A stretch of 64,000 nt of DNA from Clostridium sp. MB40-C1 (GCF_030913655.1 NZ_CP133189.1:806001-870000); one strand, 5' to 3'. Numbered from the stretch's first letter, positions 55,686-63,864 are shown. A program made the numbers and translations. Notes: generated by a model not told the origin, from the letters alone.

Positions 55686-55762
55686 ATATCATATAAATCC
55701 GATAATATGGTTCGGAGGTTTCTACGAGAATACCTTAAATTTTCTCACTATGAATAAATGTA
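55686..55762 (+). ncRNA. Guanine-class purine riboswitch
   Basis: Diagnostic junction blocks: ATATAAATCCGATAATATGG, then GGTTTCTACGAGAATACC, P3 GAGAA / TTCTC, and CACTATGAATAAAT closing P1. The specificity position reads C (ACTATG rather than ATTATG), indicating guanine or hypoxanthine. A terminator follows directly, so guanine should turn expression of the downstream permease off. Confidence 0.93.
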
Positions 55763-55776
55763 TATAAGTTGTTACT

Positions 55777-55820
55777 AATTCTAGTAAAGGATGCTTATAG
55801 CCATTTACTAGAATTTTTTT
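55777..55820 (+). terminator. Riboswitch expression-platform terminator
   Basis: AATTCTAGTAAA / TTTACTAGAATT with a 15-nt loop and a T-run, 15 nt after the aptamer. Confidence 0.85.
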
Positions 55821-55827
55821 ATACTTT

Positions 55828-56013
55828 TTTTATCCGATGTCTAACCATTCTAATACTCCCATCCCACTCTGTGAAGGCGATTCGCACCAAATCGAAGATT
55901 TGGACTCTCTGCTTTTCTTTAAAGTGGGAGTAAAGAATGGCATGACCCTGGATAATGTTTTCTACGCTTCAGGTAGAGTTTAAAACTTTATCTAAAGCCA
56001 AGAAATTTATTTA
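55828..56013. repeat. Family B modular hairpin element in the permease leader
   Basis: TATCCGATGTCTAACCATTC ... ACTCCCAT pairs with GTGGGAGT...AAAGAATGGC...CTGGATAA. An inner hairpin ACCAAATC / GATTTGG follows, then the module CTTCAGGTAGAGTTT / AAACTTTATCTAAAG. It lies between the riboswitch terminator and the permease RBS. Confidence 0.75.
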
Positions 56014-56029
56014 TAGGGAGGATACATAA

Positions 56030-57445
56030 ATGGAAACTACAAATGAAAGAAATGATTCATTTTTTGAAAGGTTTTTTCAATTATCGAAAAATGGGACAAA
56101 TGTAAAAACTGAGGTTTTAGCAGGATTTACTACGTTTATTACAGTGGCTTATGCGCTTTTAGTAATTCCTAATATATTAAAATTCTCTGGAATGAATGCT
56201 TTAGGAGCTAAAGGAGATGCAGCTGCTTCTATAATAATGGCAAATGATCCTATAGTAAGTTCAGCTTATGTTGGAACTTGTATAGCTTCAGCTTTAGGAA
56301 CACTCATTATGTCTTTTTATGCAAATTTACCTTTTGCTTTAGCACCGGGATTAGGATTGGTTTCATTTTTCTCATATAGTGTTTGTATAAAACTTGGATA
56401 TACATGGCAACAAGGACTAGCCGCAGTTTTAATTTCAGGTATATTATTTATAATAATAACTGTAACATCTATAAGAGAACAAATAGTAGATTCTCTTCCG
56501 GAAAATTTAAAACTTGCAATAACAGGGGGAATAGGATTATTTGTTGCCCTTATAGGTTTAAAAAGTGGAGGAATTGTAGTAGCTAATCCAGGAACTTTAG
56601 TGGGTTTTGGAAGTTTTACAGATAAACATGTTATACTTACCTTAGTAGGAATTGTTGTAATAGCTATACTTATAGCACGTAATGTAAAGGGAGCTATGCT
56701 CATTGGAATAATAATAACAACTATAATAGGAATTCCTATGGGAATAACAAAATTATCAGGTGCAAGTTTATTTTCTATCCCTACTATGGGAAAAACTTTT
56801 ATGGCGTATGATTTTAAAGGACTTTTATCTCACGGCGGAACTGGATTCTTAGGTGCGGTAGTGAGTATTTTAATGGTAATTATAACTTTAAGTTTAGTTG
56901 ATTTATTTGATACTATTGGAACACTAGTAGGGACAGCACAAAAATCAAATATGATAGAAGCTGATGGAAGAGTTAGAAATATGAGAAAAGCTTTGTTTTC
57001 TGATGCGGTTGGAACTACAATAGCTTCAGGACTTGGTACAACAACTTTAGCAACAGTTGTTGAATCAGCAGCAGGTATTGCAGCTGGAGGAAGAACGGGA
57101 CTTACTACTTTAGTAGTTGGAGTACTATTTGCAGTTTCAGTATTCTTCAGCGGAGTTGTAGGAATTGTACCAGCAGAAGCAACTTCACCAGCTCTTGTAA
57201 TTGTTGGTATTCTTATGATGGGAGCAGTTAAAAAAATAGATTTTGATGATTTTACAGAAGCTCTTCCTGCATTCTTTACAATAGCTTTTATGCCATTTAG
57301 TTATAGTATTGCTAATGGAGTAGCAGCAGGAATAATATTCTATCCTATAATGAAAATAGTAACAGGAAGAAGAAAAGAAGTTCATCCTATAATGTATGTT
57401 ATGGCCTTCTTATTCATATTAAGATTTATATTACTACCGGAATAG
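56030..57445 (+). CDS. pbuG: NCS2 family guanine/hypoxanthine permease (PbuG/AzgA-like)
   Basis: 471 aa with 12-14 spans. Signatures of the AzgA branch: EVLAGFTTFITVAYALLVIP, DPIVSSAYVGTCIASALGTL, PFALAPGLGLVSFFSY, SLVDLFDTIGTLVGTAQKS, SGLGTTTLATVVESAAGIAAGGRTGLT. It imports guanine or hypoxanthine with protons. The guanine riboswitch upstream supports the purine specificity and implies shut-off when guanine is abundant. RBS GGGAGG. It has its own terminator. Confidence 0.94.
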   Translation: METTNERNDSFFERFFQLSKNGTNVKTEVLAGFTTFITVAYALLVIPNILKFSGMNALGAKGDAAASIIMANDPIVSSAYVGTCIASALGTLIMSFYANLPFALAPGLGLVSFFSYSVCIKLGYTWQQGLAAVLISGILFIIITVTSIREQIVDSLPENLKLAITGGIGLFVALIGLKSGGIVVANPGTLVGFGSFTDKHVILTLVGIVVIAILIARNVKGAMLIGIIITTIIGIPMGITKLSGASLFSIPTMGKTFMAYDFKGLLSHGGTGFLGAVVSILMVIITLSLVDLFDTIGTLVGTAQKSNMIEADGRVRNMRKALFSDAVGTTIASGLGTTTLATVVESAAGIAAGGRTGLTTLVVGVLFAVSVFFSGVVGIVPAEATSPALVIVGILMMGAVKKIDFDDFTEALPAFFTIAFMPFSYSIANGVAAGIIFYPIMKIVTGRRKEVHPIMYVMAFLFILRFILLPE

Positions 57446-57458
57446 AAATAAACTATTA

Positions 57459-57492
57459 AAAGCTCTTTAGCATTTGCTAAAGGGCTCTTATT
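57459..57492 (+). terminator. Terminator after pbuG
   Basis: AGCTCTTTAGC / GCTAAAGGGCT with a 5-nt loop, followed by CTTATTTT. Confidence 0.75.
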
Positions 57493-57495
57493 TTG

Positions 57496-57688
57496 GGCTA
57501 TGTTTTAGGAAATTGTTGAGTTCGTATAATTTCGAAGACAATTCTAAAGTTAGTATATCTTATGCAGCTAAACTTTCGTAAACTCGTATAACTCAAACAT
57601 ACGAAAGTTTTTAACGCTACAAAAGATATACTAAATAAGAATTGTAGCTTCTTATTATAATCAACTCAACAATTTAAAAACATAGCCT
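57496..57688. repeat. Family C fold-back repeat, complete copy
   Basis: GGCTATGTTTTAGGAAATTG ... CAACAATTTAAAAACATAGC ends. The inner pairs include GACAATTCTAAAGTTAGTAT / ATACTAAATAAGAATTGTAG and the central GAAAGTTT / AAACTTTC. About 193 bp. Confidence 0.8.
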
Positions 57689-57710
57689 AAAATAAGTTTA
57701 TTGAGGAAAT

Positions 57711-58017
57711 TTTACAATTCAAAAACAGTATAGCTTCATGAAAGTTTTATTGTTCACTGCTTCGAAAATTTCTCTTTTGGGGGTCAGAATAAGCTCAAAA
57801 TGTAGTGAAAGATAAATTTTAAGGCGCTGTTCACAATAAACAGGATTCTTGGCTTCAGGTGGAGTTTTTGTTCCAACTGAAGGTTATTAACAGAATTCTT
57901 AGGAGGTTTACTCCTTAGAAGTCGTTATCCTTTAGGAAAAACCGTTATCCAGGGTTGTAAACATCGGACAAAACTTGCATTCCATATTTTGAATTTGTAA
58001 TTATGCAATTGCCTCAA
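57711..58017. repeat. GCATAATTG fold-back repeat interrupted by an inverted family B element
   Basis: The left part runs 57711-57840 up to AAGGCGCTGTTCACAATAAA. The right part resumes at about 57970 with AAAACTTGCATTCCATATTT and ends GCAATTGCCTCAA. The 129 bp between them match, in reverse complement, the family B modules seen at 21940-22066 (GATAACGACTTCTAAGGAGT and others). Confidence 0.8.
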
Positions 58018-58058
58018 TTGTTACATAATAATAGAATTAAGTTTTTAAGGATTTATTT

Positions 58059-58116
58059 TAGACTATGTTTTAGGAAATTGTTGAGTTCGTATAAGTTGGA
58101 AAATAATTTTAAATGC
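58059..58116 (+). repeat. Left-end fragment of a family C repeat
   Basis: GACTATGTTTTAGGAAATTG TTGAGTTCGTATAAG, matching the left arm of the copy at 57496, then diverging at AAATGCAAGTCACTG. Confidence 0.7.
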
Positions 58117-58138
58117 AAGTCACTGTTTTTGCAATTGA

Positions 58139-58186
58139 GCACCAAATAGACGACCTTATAATAAGGTTAACTATTTGGTGTTTTTG
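58139..58186 (+). terminator. Stable two-part hairpin with T-run
   Basis: GCACCAAATAG / CTATTTGGTGT outer stem with an inner ACCTTAT / ATAAGGT stem, then TTTTTGT. It looks like a terminator although no gene precedes it within 690 bp. Confidence 0.55.
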
Positions 58187-58204
58187 TATATAAATAATAA
58201 TAAA

Positions 58205-58310
58205 TTTTTATGAAAAAGATTACTGATTGCTTATTCAAATAGATCCTACGAAATATATATTTTATATCCGCTTCAGACTATTTGTGTTCTGCGAAAATTG
58301 AGGAAGTGCT
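58205..58310. repeat. Right-half copy of family D repeat
   Basis: Shares TGCTTATTCAAATAG...CGCTTCAGACTATTTGTGTT and CTGCGAAAATTGAG with the right half of the element at 35006-35292. Confidence 0.65.
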
Positions 58311-58355
58311 TAAAAGTGTATAGGTTTAAACAACAGCTAAAAATAAAAAACTATT

Positions 58356-58385
58356 GTTTACAAAGGTAAACATTATATATAATAT
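58356..58385 (+). promoter_or_regulatory. Promoter with overlapping palindrome upstream of the phosphoesterase
   Basis: TTTACA (58357-58362), 17 nt, TAATAT (58380-58385). GTTTAC-AAAG-GTAAAC (58356-58371) is a perfect inverted repeat covering the -35, a good position for a repressor site. Confidence 0.55.
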
Positions 58386-58516
58386 AGGTTAGTGAATGAT
58401 TGAACTTAGCAAAATAAGATTAATTACTTAATTTTACAGTAAATAAGCAATATTTTAATATCACCAAAATATTAGATGGAATTTTAAAAACAGAATCGTA
58501 TAAAGGAGGTAATAAG

Positions 58517-59212
58517 TTGAGAATAGCAGTGATATCAGATATACATGGTAATATAAAAGCACTTGAAGCAGTGTTAGAAGATATAAAGAAAAGAGAAGTA
58601 GATACAATAGTTTGTCTTGGAGATTTAGTTGGATATGGTCCTTTTCCTAATGAAGTTATTAAACGAATAAAAGAAGAAGATATTTTAAATATAATAGGGA
58701 ATTATGATACTGCTGTGGTTTGGAATGATATAAAATATATTCAGGATAATGAACTTAATAGAAATTTTGCTTTAGATTGGTCTGTAGCTGAAGTAAGCGA
58801 AGGAAATAAAAAATATTTAAAGAGATTACCAGATGATATTGTAATTGCTGATAAAGGAAAAGTTATAACTTTTGTTCATGGAAGTAACAGAAGTGTAAAT
58901 GAGTATTTAAAAGAAGATTCTAATGAAGCAAAAGAAGCCATAGAAGAATTAAAGGGAGACATTTTAGTCTGTGGTCATACTCATCTTCCTTATGAAAAAA
59001 GATATGGAAATAAAATATTAATCAATGATGGTAGTGTTGGAAAACCTAAAATAGGCAATCCTAATTCTACATATTGTATTTTAGATTTTGATGAAAACAC
59101 TGAGAAGGTAGAATTTATTGAAGTTTCTTATGATTATGAAAGTATTGCTAAAGCTATGGAAGAAAGAAATTTTCCTAAAGAATTAATAGATTCAATAAGA
59201 AATGGAAAATAA
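58517..59212 (+). CDS. Calcineurin-like metallophosphoesterase (YfcE/DUF2437-like)
   Basis: 231 aa. All five metal-binding blocks are present: SDIHGN (Asp8, His10), LGDLVGYGP, IGNYDTA, FVHGS and CGHTHLPYE. The GYGP variant is typical of the MPPE subgroup annotated as phosphodiesterase or protein phosphatase-like. The substrate is unknown. The start is TTG behind AAAGGAGGT, a very strong site. It is a single gene between long repeat-filled gaps. Confidence 0.9.
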   Translation: MRIAVISDIHGNIKALEAVLEDIKKREVDTIVCLGDLVGYGPFPNEVIKRIKEEDILNIIGNYDTAVVWNDIKYIQDNELNRNFALDWSVAEVSEGNKKYLKRLPDDIVIADKGKVITFVHGSNRSVNEYLKEDSNEAKEAIEELKGDILVCGHTHLPYEKRYGNKILINDGSVGKPKIGNPNSTYCILDFDENTEKVEFIEVSYDYESIAKAMEERNFPKELIDSIRNGK

Positions 59213-59258
59213 AATTACCGTAATTTAGAATTAAGTTTTTCTAAGGCAACTTTATTTT

Positions 59259-59498
59259 AGCCTATGTTTTAAGAAATTGTTGACTTCGTATAATATCGAA
59301 AACAATTCTAAATTTAGTATAACTTATATAGCTAAGTTTTCGTAAACTCGCTAAGGCTCAAACATACGAAAGCTTTTAACGCTTTATAAGTTATACTAAA
59401 TAAGAATTGTAATTTCTCATTATAATGAAGCCAACAATTTAAAAACATATACTAAAATAAAGGTGCCAAGAAAACTAAAATTCTAAAAACAAGGTATT
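59259..59498. repeat. Family C fold-back repeat, twin copy 1
   Basis: 240 bp: AGCCTATGTTTTAAGAAATTG ... CCAACAATTTAAAAACATAT plus a shared 3' tail (ACTAAAATAAAGGTGC, AAAACTAAAATTCTAAAAA). Nearly identical to twin copy 2, 422 bp downstream. Confidence 0.85.
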
Positions 59499-59504
59499 AG
59501 TGTA

Positions 59505-59655
59505 TGTTTGTTTTGATATATCAGGAAATTAGCTCAAACATGAGTTTTTCTTAATGTAATAATAAATTTTCAGAACAAGAATTTCTAATGCTCGTTCAAA
59601 TGGTTTCTACGCAATTTATATTTTGTATTCGATTAAGTTATTTACGTTCTAGTAA
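59505..59655. repeat. Worn right-half copy of family D repeat
   Basis: GCTCAAACATGAGTTTTTCTTAA, AATTTTCAGAACAAGAATTTCT, GTTCAAATGGTTTCTACG follow the same order as in the right half of 35006-35292. It lies between the two family C twins, and its first part forms the hairpin CTCAAACATGAG. Confidence 0.6.
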
Positions 59656-59680
59656 AGTTCAGTATATAGTTGATAAATTT

Positions 59681-59920
59681 AGCCTATGTTTTAAGAAATT
59701 GTTGACTTCGTATAATTTCGAAGACAATTCTAAATTTAGTATAACTTATATAGCTAAGTTTTCGTAAACTCGCTAAGGCTCAAACATACGAAAGCTTTTA
59801 ACGCTTTATAAGTTATACTAAATAAGAATTGTAATTTCTCATTATAATGAACTCAACAATTTAAAAACATATACTAAAATAAAGGTGCTAAGAAAACTAA
59901 AATTCTAAAAATGAGGTATT
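59681..59920. repeat. Family C fold-back repeat, twin copy 2
   Basis: 240 bp, differing from copy 1 at only a handful of positions (for example TCGAAGACAATTC against TCGAAAACAATTC). Confidence 0.85.
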
Positions 59921-59941
59921 GTATTAGATACTGTATTTAGG

Positions 59942-59998
59942 AAAGGAGGATTAGTGAGGGTTTAAAGTTCAATAGAGATATTCTCACTAAAACAAATA
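59942..59998 (+). promoter_or_regulatory. Structured ribosome binding region of the DUF985 gene
   Basis: The only Shine-Dalgarno sequence, AAAGGAGG (59942-59949), is 49 nt from the ATG. Between them TTAGTGAG (59951-59958) and CTCACTAA (59983-59990) form a perfect 8-bp hairpin. If folded, the SD would be about 9 nt from the ATG. Confidence 0.6.
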
Positions 59999-60478
59999 AT
60001 GAATTCAGCAGAATATTTTATAGAAAACTTAGAAATGATTGCTCATCCAGAGGGTGGATATTATAAAGAATCTTTTGTATCAGAGGAAGATATAAAGGAT
60101 AGAAAAGATAGAAAATTATGGACTAGTATATACTTTTTATTGAGAAAAGGGGAGGTTTCTAATTTTCATAGATTGAAATCAGACGAAATGTGGTATTATC
60201 ATTCAGGATCTCCACTGACTATATATATGATAAGTCCAGAAGGAGAAATTACTGAAGAAAAGCTGGGGTTAAATATACAGAATGAAGAAAGACCTCAAAT
60301 ATTAGTACCTAAAGATTATATATTTGGTTCAGCTATGAATGAAGAAGGATATGCATTAGTAGGTTGTATGGTTTCACCAGGATTTCATTTTGATGACTTT
60401 GAATTATTTAAAAGAGAAGAACTTTTGAATAATTATCCTAAGTATGAAGAAATAATCAATAAGCTAACTAGAGAATAG
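59999..60478 (+). CDS. DUF985 family cupin
   Basis: 159 aa single cupin barrel. Metal-site-like residues lie in SNFHRLKSDEMWYYHSGSPL and in GFHFDDFELF. The family signature is MIAHPEGGYYKESF. Function is unknown; relatives are annotated as cupins with no proven substrate. ATG 59999 is the only sensible start, as a stop lies 36 nt upstream in frame. Its SD is placed at an unusual distance behind a hairpin (see the preceding regulatory entry). Confidence 0.9.
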   Translation: MNSAEYFIENLEMIAHPEGGYYKESFVSEEDIKDRKDRKLWTSIYFLLRKGEVSNFHRLKSDEMWYYHSGSPLTIYMISPEGEITEEKLGLNIQNEERPQILVPKDYIFGSAMNEEGYALVGCMVSPGFHFDDFELFKREELLNNYPKYEEIINKLTRE

Positions 60479-60647
60479 AAAGTGTAACGTCTTCTTATAA
60501 TAAACTTAATTAACATTAAAAAAATATCTTAAATACTATTATTACTGATTAATAGTTGTTAATAGCTAAAAATGAATTTTAAGGGAATATGAATATATTA
60601 TTAAAACAAAGCCTTGCAATTTTAATATACTAAAGGTGGTGGAATAA

Positions 60648-61430
60648 ATGAGAGTTGCTTTAGGGCAGATAGATGTGAAATGGAAACAAGAAGAAGAAAA
60701 TAAGAATAAATGCGAAGAGTTTATAAAAAAAGCAGTTGAAAATAAAGCCGATTTAATAGTTTTTCCTGAGATGACTTTGACAGGAGTTTCAAATAATATA
60801 GCTTATTTAAGTAAGGTTAGTGAGGATTCAGTAAAGTTCTTTAAAAATATGACTAGTAAATATAATATAAATATATGTTTTGGATATGCAAAACCTTATG
60901 AGGATAAATGCAAAAACAATCTACTCGTACTATCTTCTGACGGAGAAGAACTTGCAGAATACACAAAAATACATCCATTTTCTTTTGCTGGTGAAGATAA
61001 ATATTTTGAGCCTGGATGTGAGTTACAGTTTTTTGAACTAAAAGATACTACATTATCAACTTTTATATGCTACGATTTAAGATTTCCAGAGATATTCCAA
61101 GCTGCATCTAAAAAAGCTTCAGCATTAATTGTAATTGCTAATTGGCCTAAACCTAGAAGAGAGCACTGGATAAGCCTTCTAAAAGCTAGAGCTATAGAAA
61201 ATCAATGCTATGTTATTGCGGTAAATAGAGTAGGGGATGTTAAAGGCATTATATATAGTGGGGACTCTATGGTTATAGATCCATTAGGTAATGTCCTTAA
61301 GGAAAGTTTTGAAAAGGAAGAATTGATAATTTGTGATATAGAACCAGAAAAAGTGGAAAAGGTAAGAGTAAAATTTCCTTTAAAAAATGATAGAAAAGAA
61401 GAATTTTACGCTAAATTATTTACTGAATAG
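60648..61430 (+). CDS. Carbon-nitrogen hydrolase (nitrilase superfamily, omega-amidase-like)
   Basis: 260 aa. The catalytic triad is Glu41 (FPEMTLTG), Lys107 (YTKIHPF) and Cys141 (FICYDLRFPE). The pattern KIHPFSFAGEDKYFEPG and CYDLRFPEIFQ is closest to YafV/omega-amidases, which deaminate alpha-ketoglutaramate or related amides. That specificity is inferred. RBS AAAGGTGG. A terminator lies 90 nt after it. Confidence 0.92.
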   Translation: MRVALGQIDVKWKQEEENKNKCEEFIKKAVENKADLIVFPEMTLTGVSNNIAYLSKVSEDSVKFFKNMTSKYNINICFGYAKPYEDKCKNNLLVLSSDGEELAEYTKIHPFSFAGEDKYFEPGCELQFFELKDTTLSTFICYDLRFPEIFQAASKKASALIVIANWPKPRREHWISLLKARAIENQCYVIAVNRVGDVKGIIYSGDSMVIDPLGNVLKESFEKEELIICDIEPEKVEKVRVKFPLKNDRKEEFYAKLFTE

Positions 61431-61518
61431 TTGATTGAAAAAATTGTATAATTATATAAGCATATAACTTCATGCAAGTTTTAATTATGAAAATTTCTTA
61501 AGTTATAATTGAAAAATT

Positions 61519-61552
61519 AAACAGCAGCTTTTATATAGGCTGCTGTTTTTGA
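61519..61552 (+). terminator. Rho-independent terminator after the amidase gene
   Basis: AAACAGCAGC / GCTGCTGTTT with a 10-nt loop and a T-run. Confidence 0.85.
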
Positions 61553-61577
61553 TTGCTTAAAATGATAATGAAAACTC

Positions 61578-61672
61578 TGTTTATCCTATGTCTACCCATC
61601 CTAGAATTCCCATCTTTTTTAAAGTGAGAGTTAAGGATGGATACGGATCTGGATAAAGGTTAGAAACCTGTT
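61578..61672. repeat. Short family B element
   Basis: TTATCCTATGTCTACCCATCC...AATTCCCATC pairs with GTGAGAGTTAAGGATGG...TCTGGATAA, then GGTTAGAAACCTGTTTAT. It reaches the stop codon of the convergent hydrolase gene. Confidence 0.7.
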
Positions 61673-62562
61673 TATTTTTTAAAGAAATAAAGTTTCCCAT
61701 CTTCTATAGAGCAGTCAATTAAATCTTCTTCTTGAAGATAAGCTATAAATGCTGATAAAGATGAAAGGTTAAGGAGGTATTCTTTAACATCTACTTCTAT
61801 ATCATTTAAGACTATTATGTTTTCTAAAAGATCCTCTCTTGTATATGGTTGATCTAATAACTCCAAAATTGTATCGCAAGTTTTTTGTATATTTTCTTCA
61901 TTGATTTGTATTAATTTAATAAGTTCATCCTTATTTAAAATATCTTTACCATGACTTATTACAAAAAAGTCTGCATCTATTTCTTTTAATGTATTTAGAG
62001 TATTTAAGCTTGCACTTATATCAGACAAAAAAGGAAAAGGGTATTTTTCTAAAGTTTCCATGCTAAATATAGAATCTCCAACAAAACATACTTTTTCGGG
62101 AGTTATTATTCCAATATGATCTAAAGAATGACCACTTAAATTTATAATTTCAAATTTTTCATCGTTAATTTTATTAGAACCATATTCTAAAATATAATCT
62201 ACATCACAAGATTTTTTAGGTTTAAGTAATTTTTTAGATGGTGATGCCGAAAATGATATTATAGAATGTAAGTCAGGATTTTCTATATATAATTTTTCTT
62301 CAAGGGATGTATGTACAAGAGTACCTGGATAAGTTTCTTTAAAATAGTTATTTCCTCCGCAGTGGTCTGTATGACTGTGAGTGTTTATTATATATTTAGG
62401 ATGAAGGTTATTAGATTTTAAAACTTCATCAATTTTTCTAGCTATAGTATTATTTATTCCAGTGTCTATTAATAGACAGAATTTATTTTTATATACATAT
62501 ACTCCAATATTGGTGTTAGAAGGTATATAATAAGTATTTCCTTTGATTTTAATAAGCTCCAT
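61672..62562 (-). CDS. Metallo-beta-lactamase fold hydrolase
   Basis: 296 aa. The zinc motif THSHTDH (His62, His64, Asp66, His67) is followed by GHSLDHIG, FVGDSIFS and SHGKD, all ligand blocks of the glyoxalase II-like/MBL fold. A C-terminal helical domain (about 215-296, EENIQKTCDTILELLDQPYTREDLLENI) resembles the winged-helix tails of some MBL proteins. The substrate is unknown. I chose ATG 62562 with AAAGGAC 9 nt upstream; a GTG 9 nt earlier is too close to that site. Confidence 0.9.
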   Translation of the reverse strand: MELIKIKGNTYYIPSNTNIGVYVYKNKFCLLIDTGINNTIARKIDEVLKSNNLHPKYIINTHSHTDHCGGNNYFKETYPGTLVHTSLEEKLYIENPDLHSIISFSASPSKKLLKPKKSCDVDYILEYGSNKINDEKFEIINLSGHSLDHIGIITPEKVCFVGDSIFSMETLEKYPFPFLSDISASLNTLNTLKEIDADFFVISHGKDILNKDELIKLIQINEENIQKTCDTILELLDQPYTREDLLENIIVLNDIEVDVKEYLLNLSSLSAFIAYLQEEDLIDCSIEDGKLYFFKK

Positions 62563-62610
62563 AAGTAACACGTCCTTTACTTTAAATATCCTTAGATTGT
62601 CCTATAATTA

Positions 62611-62790
62611 GTTGAGGAAATTGCATAATTAAAAAATATATAACTCCATGCAAGTTTTATTGTTCACTGCTTCGAAAATTTCTCTTATCAAGGTTTAGAA
62701 TAAGTTTAAAATGTAGTAAAAGAGAAATTTTAAGGCGCTGCTCACAACAAAACTTGCATTCCATATTTTCAATTTGTAATTATGCAATTT
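62611..62790. repeat. GCATAATTG fold-back repeat, full copy
   Basis: TTGAGGAAATTGCATAATT ... CCATGCAAGTTTTATTG ... AAGGCGCTGCTCACAACAAA ... AATTATGCAATTTGCTTAG. The copy is very close to 47660-47843. Between 62790 and 63270 I see only AT-rich DNA. Confidence 0.85.
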
Positions 62791-63272
62791 GCTTAGTTAT
62801 GAAAATAAATATAAGTAACGATTATATATCTACTTATTTGTTTAACAACCTAATTATATAAAAATATAGCATAAACAAAATGAAATAACAAATAAGTAGA
62901 TTTTAAAGTTAGAAAAGCATACATTAATTTGTATTTAATATCCATAACTGTATAAAATTCAAGTCAGTTAGTATAGAAAACATAGTAAATGAGATTAAAA
63001 GAGAGAAATATAGCTCATGAAAGAGAAGTTTTATTAGAAAGGATATTTAGTAAGAAATAAGTAAAATATACAATCTGTTAAATATTTGACAAGTACTATT
63101 TTTTATAATATAATGTGACAGAATACGATTTAAGGTGTTATATTAAAATGTTTTATACAAATGAAACAGCATATTTAAACATATATATAATCAGAATAGT
63201 AGGGTATATTACAGAATTTAAGATTTAATATAATAGAATAAATAAATTTTATAAAAAATTTTTAAAAAAACA

Positions 63273-63301
63273 TTGACAAGCTTTTTTAAAAGAGTTATAT
63301 T
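63273..63301 (+). promoter_or_regulatory. Promoter of the repeat-bearing RNA
   Basis: TTGACA (63273-63278), 17 nt, TATATT (63296-63301). Confidence 0.75.
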
Positions 63302-63307
63302 ATATAT

Positions 63308-63508
63308 GTAAACAGGGTAAAACAAATTTAGGAAAATTTTAAATTATCTGGCAGTTGACCGTCCGGGCAATTGACATTTAGTTATCGACATGAGCAGGCA
63401 GTTGACCCAATACAGGCAGTTGACCTGCTTATTAACCGTAATCTTACATAAATTAATAGGTAAAGATGAGGCTATTACCTCCAGTAAAGTTACTGGAGGA
63501 TTTTTTAT
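63308..63508 (+). ncRNA. Candidate small RNA or leader with four GGCAGTTGACC repeats and terminator
   Basis: Transcript of about 200 nt defined by the promoter at 63273 and a terminator, CCTCCAGTAA / TTACTGGAGG plus ATTTTTT (63479-63507). GGCAGTTGACC occurs at 63350, 63397 and 63415, with a variant GGCAATTGAC at 63366. AGGTAA (63458) can pair with TTACCT (63475), which overlaps the terminator stem, so an alternative fold exists. There is no ORF with an RBS. I recall that the small RNA SolB of C. acetobutylicum is also repetitive; kinship has not been tested. Confidence 0.6.
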
Positions 63509-63864
63509 ATTACTTATTTATAAAATTTAAATAAATAAAAAATTAACAAAGAATTAATACAAAAATTAACTTTTCTTTGAAAAAATATAATAACAAGAGC
63601 CTATGCTTTAACCAGTTATTGATTTTATAGAACTAGAACTTCAAGAATAATTTTAAATTTAGCATAATTTAAGTATCTAAACTTTTATAAAAAATGAACA
63701 TTTATTTAAAATCAAGCTTAATCTTACAAATAGGCTTTACATATTGTAAATACTGGTGCATAATTATTTCTATATCGGCATATGCTTTGAAATTTAAAAT
63801 AAGGTCTTAGGCATATGAACATAAATAACAAGTCAAATATGAATAAAATTTTCAGGAGGTAAAA
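63509..63864. other. AT-rich region before the last gene
   Basis: 63598-63680 (GCCTATGCTTTAACC...AATTTAGCATAATTTAAG) is a worn left half of a family C repeat. Nothing else is recognised. Confidence 0.4.

Noticed and set aside
56317-56703. Antisense open frame inside the NCS2 permease
   Set aside because: Shadow of hydrophobic helices; no start signals.
63350-63425. Possible CRISPR array (repeated GGCAGTTGACC)
   Set aside because: Units are only 11 nt with 5-20 nt gaps, inside a promoter-terminator transcript; no cas genes nearby.
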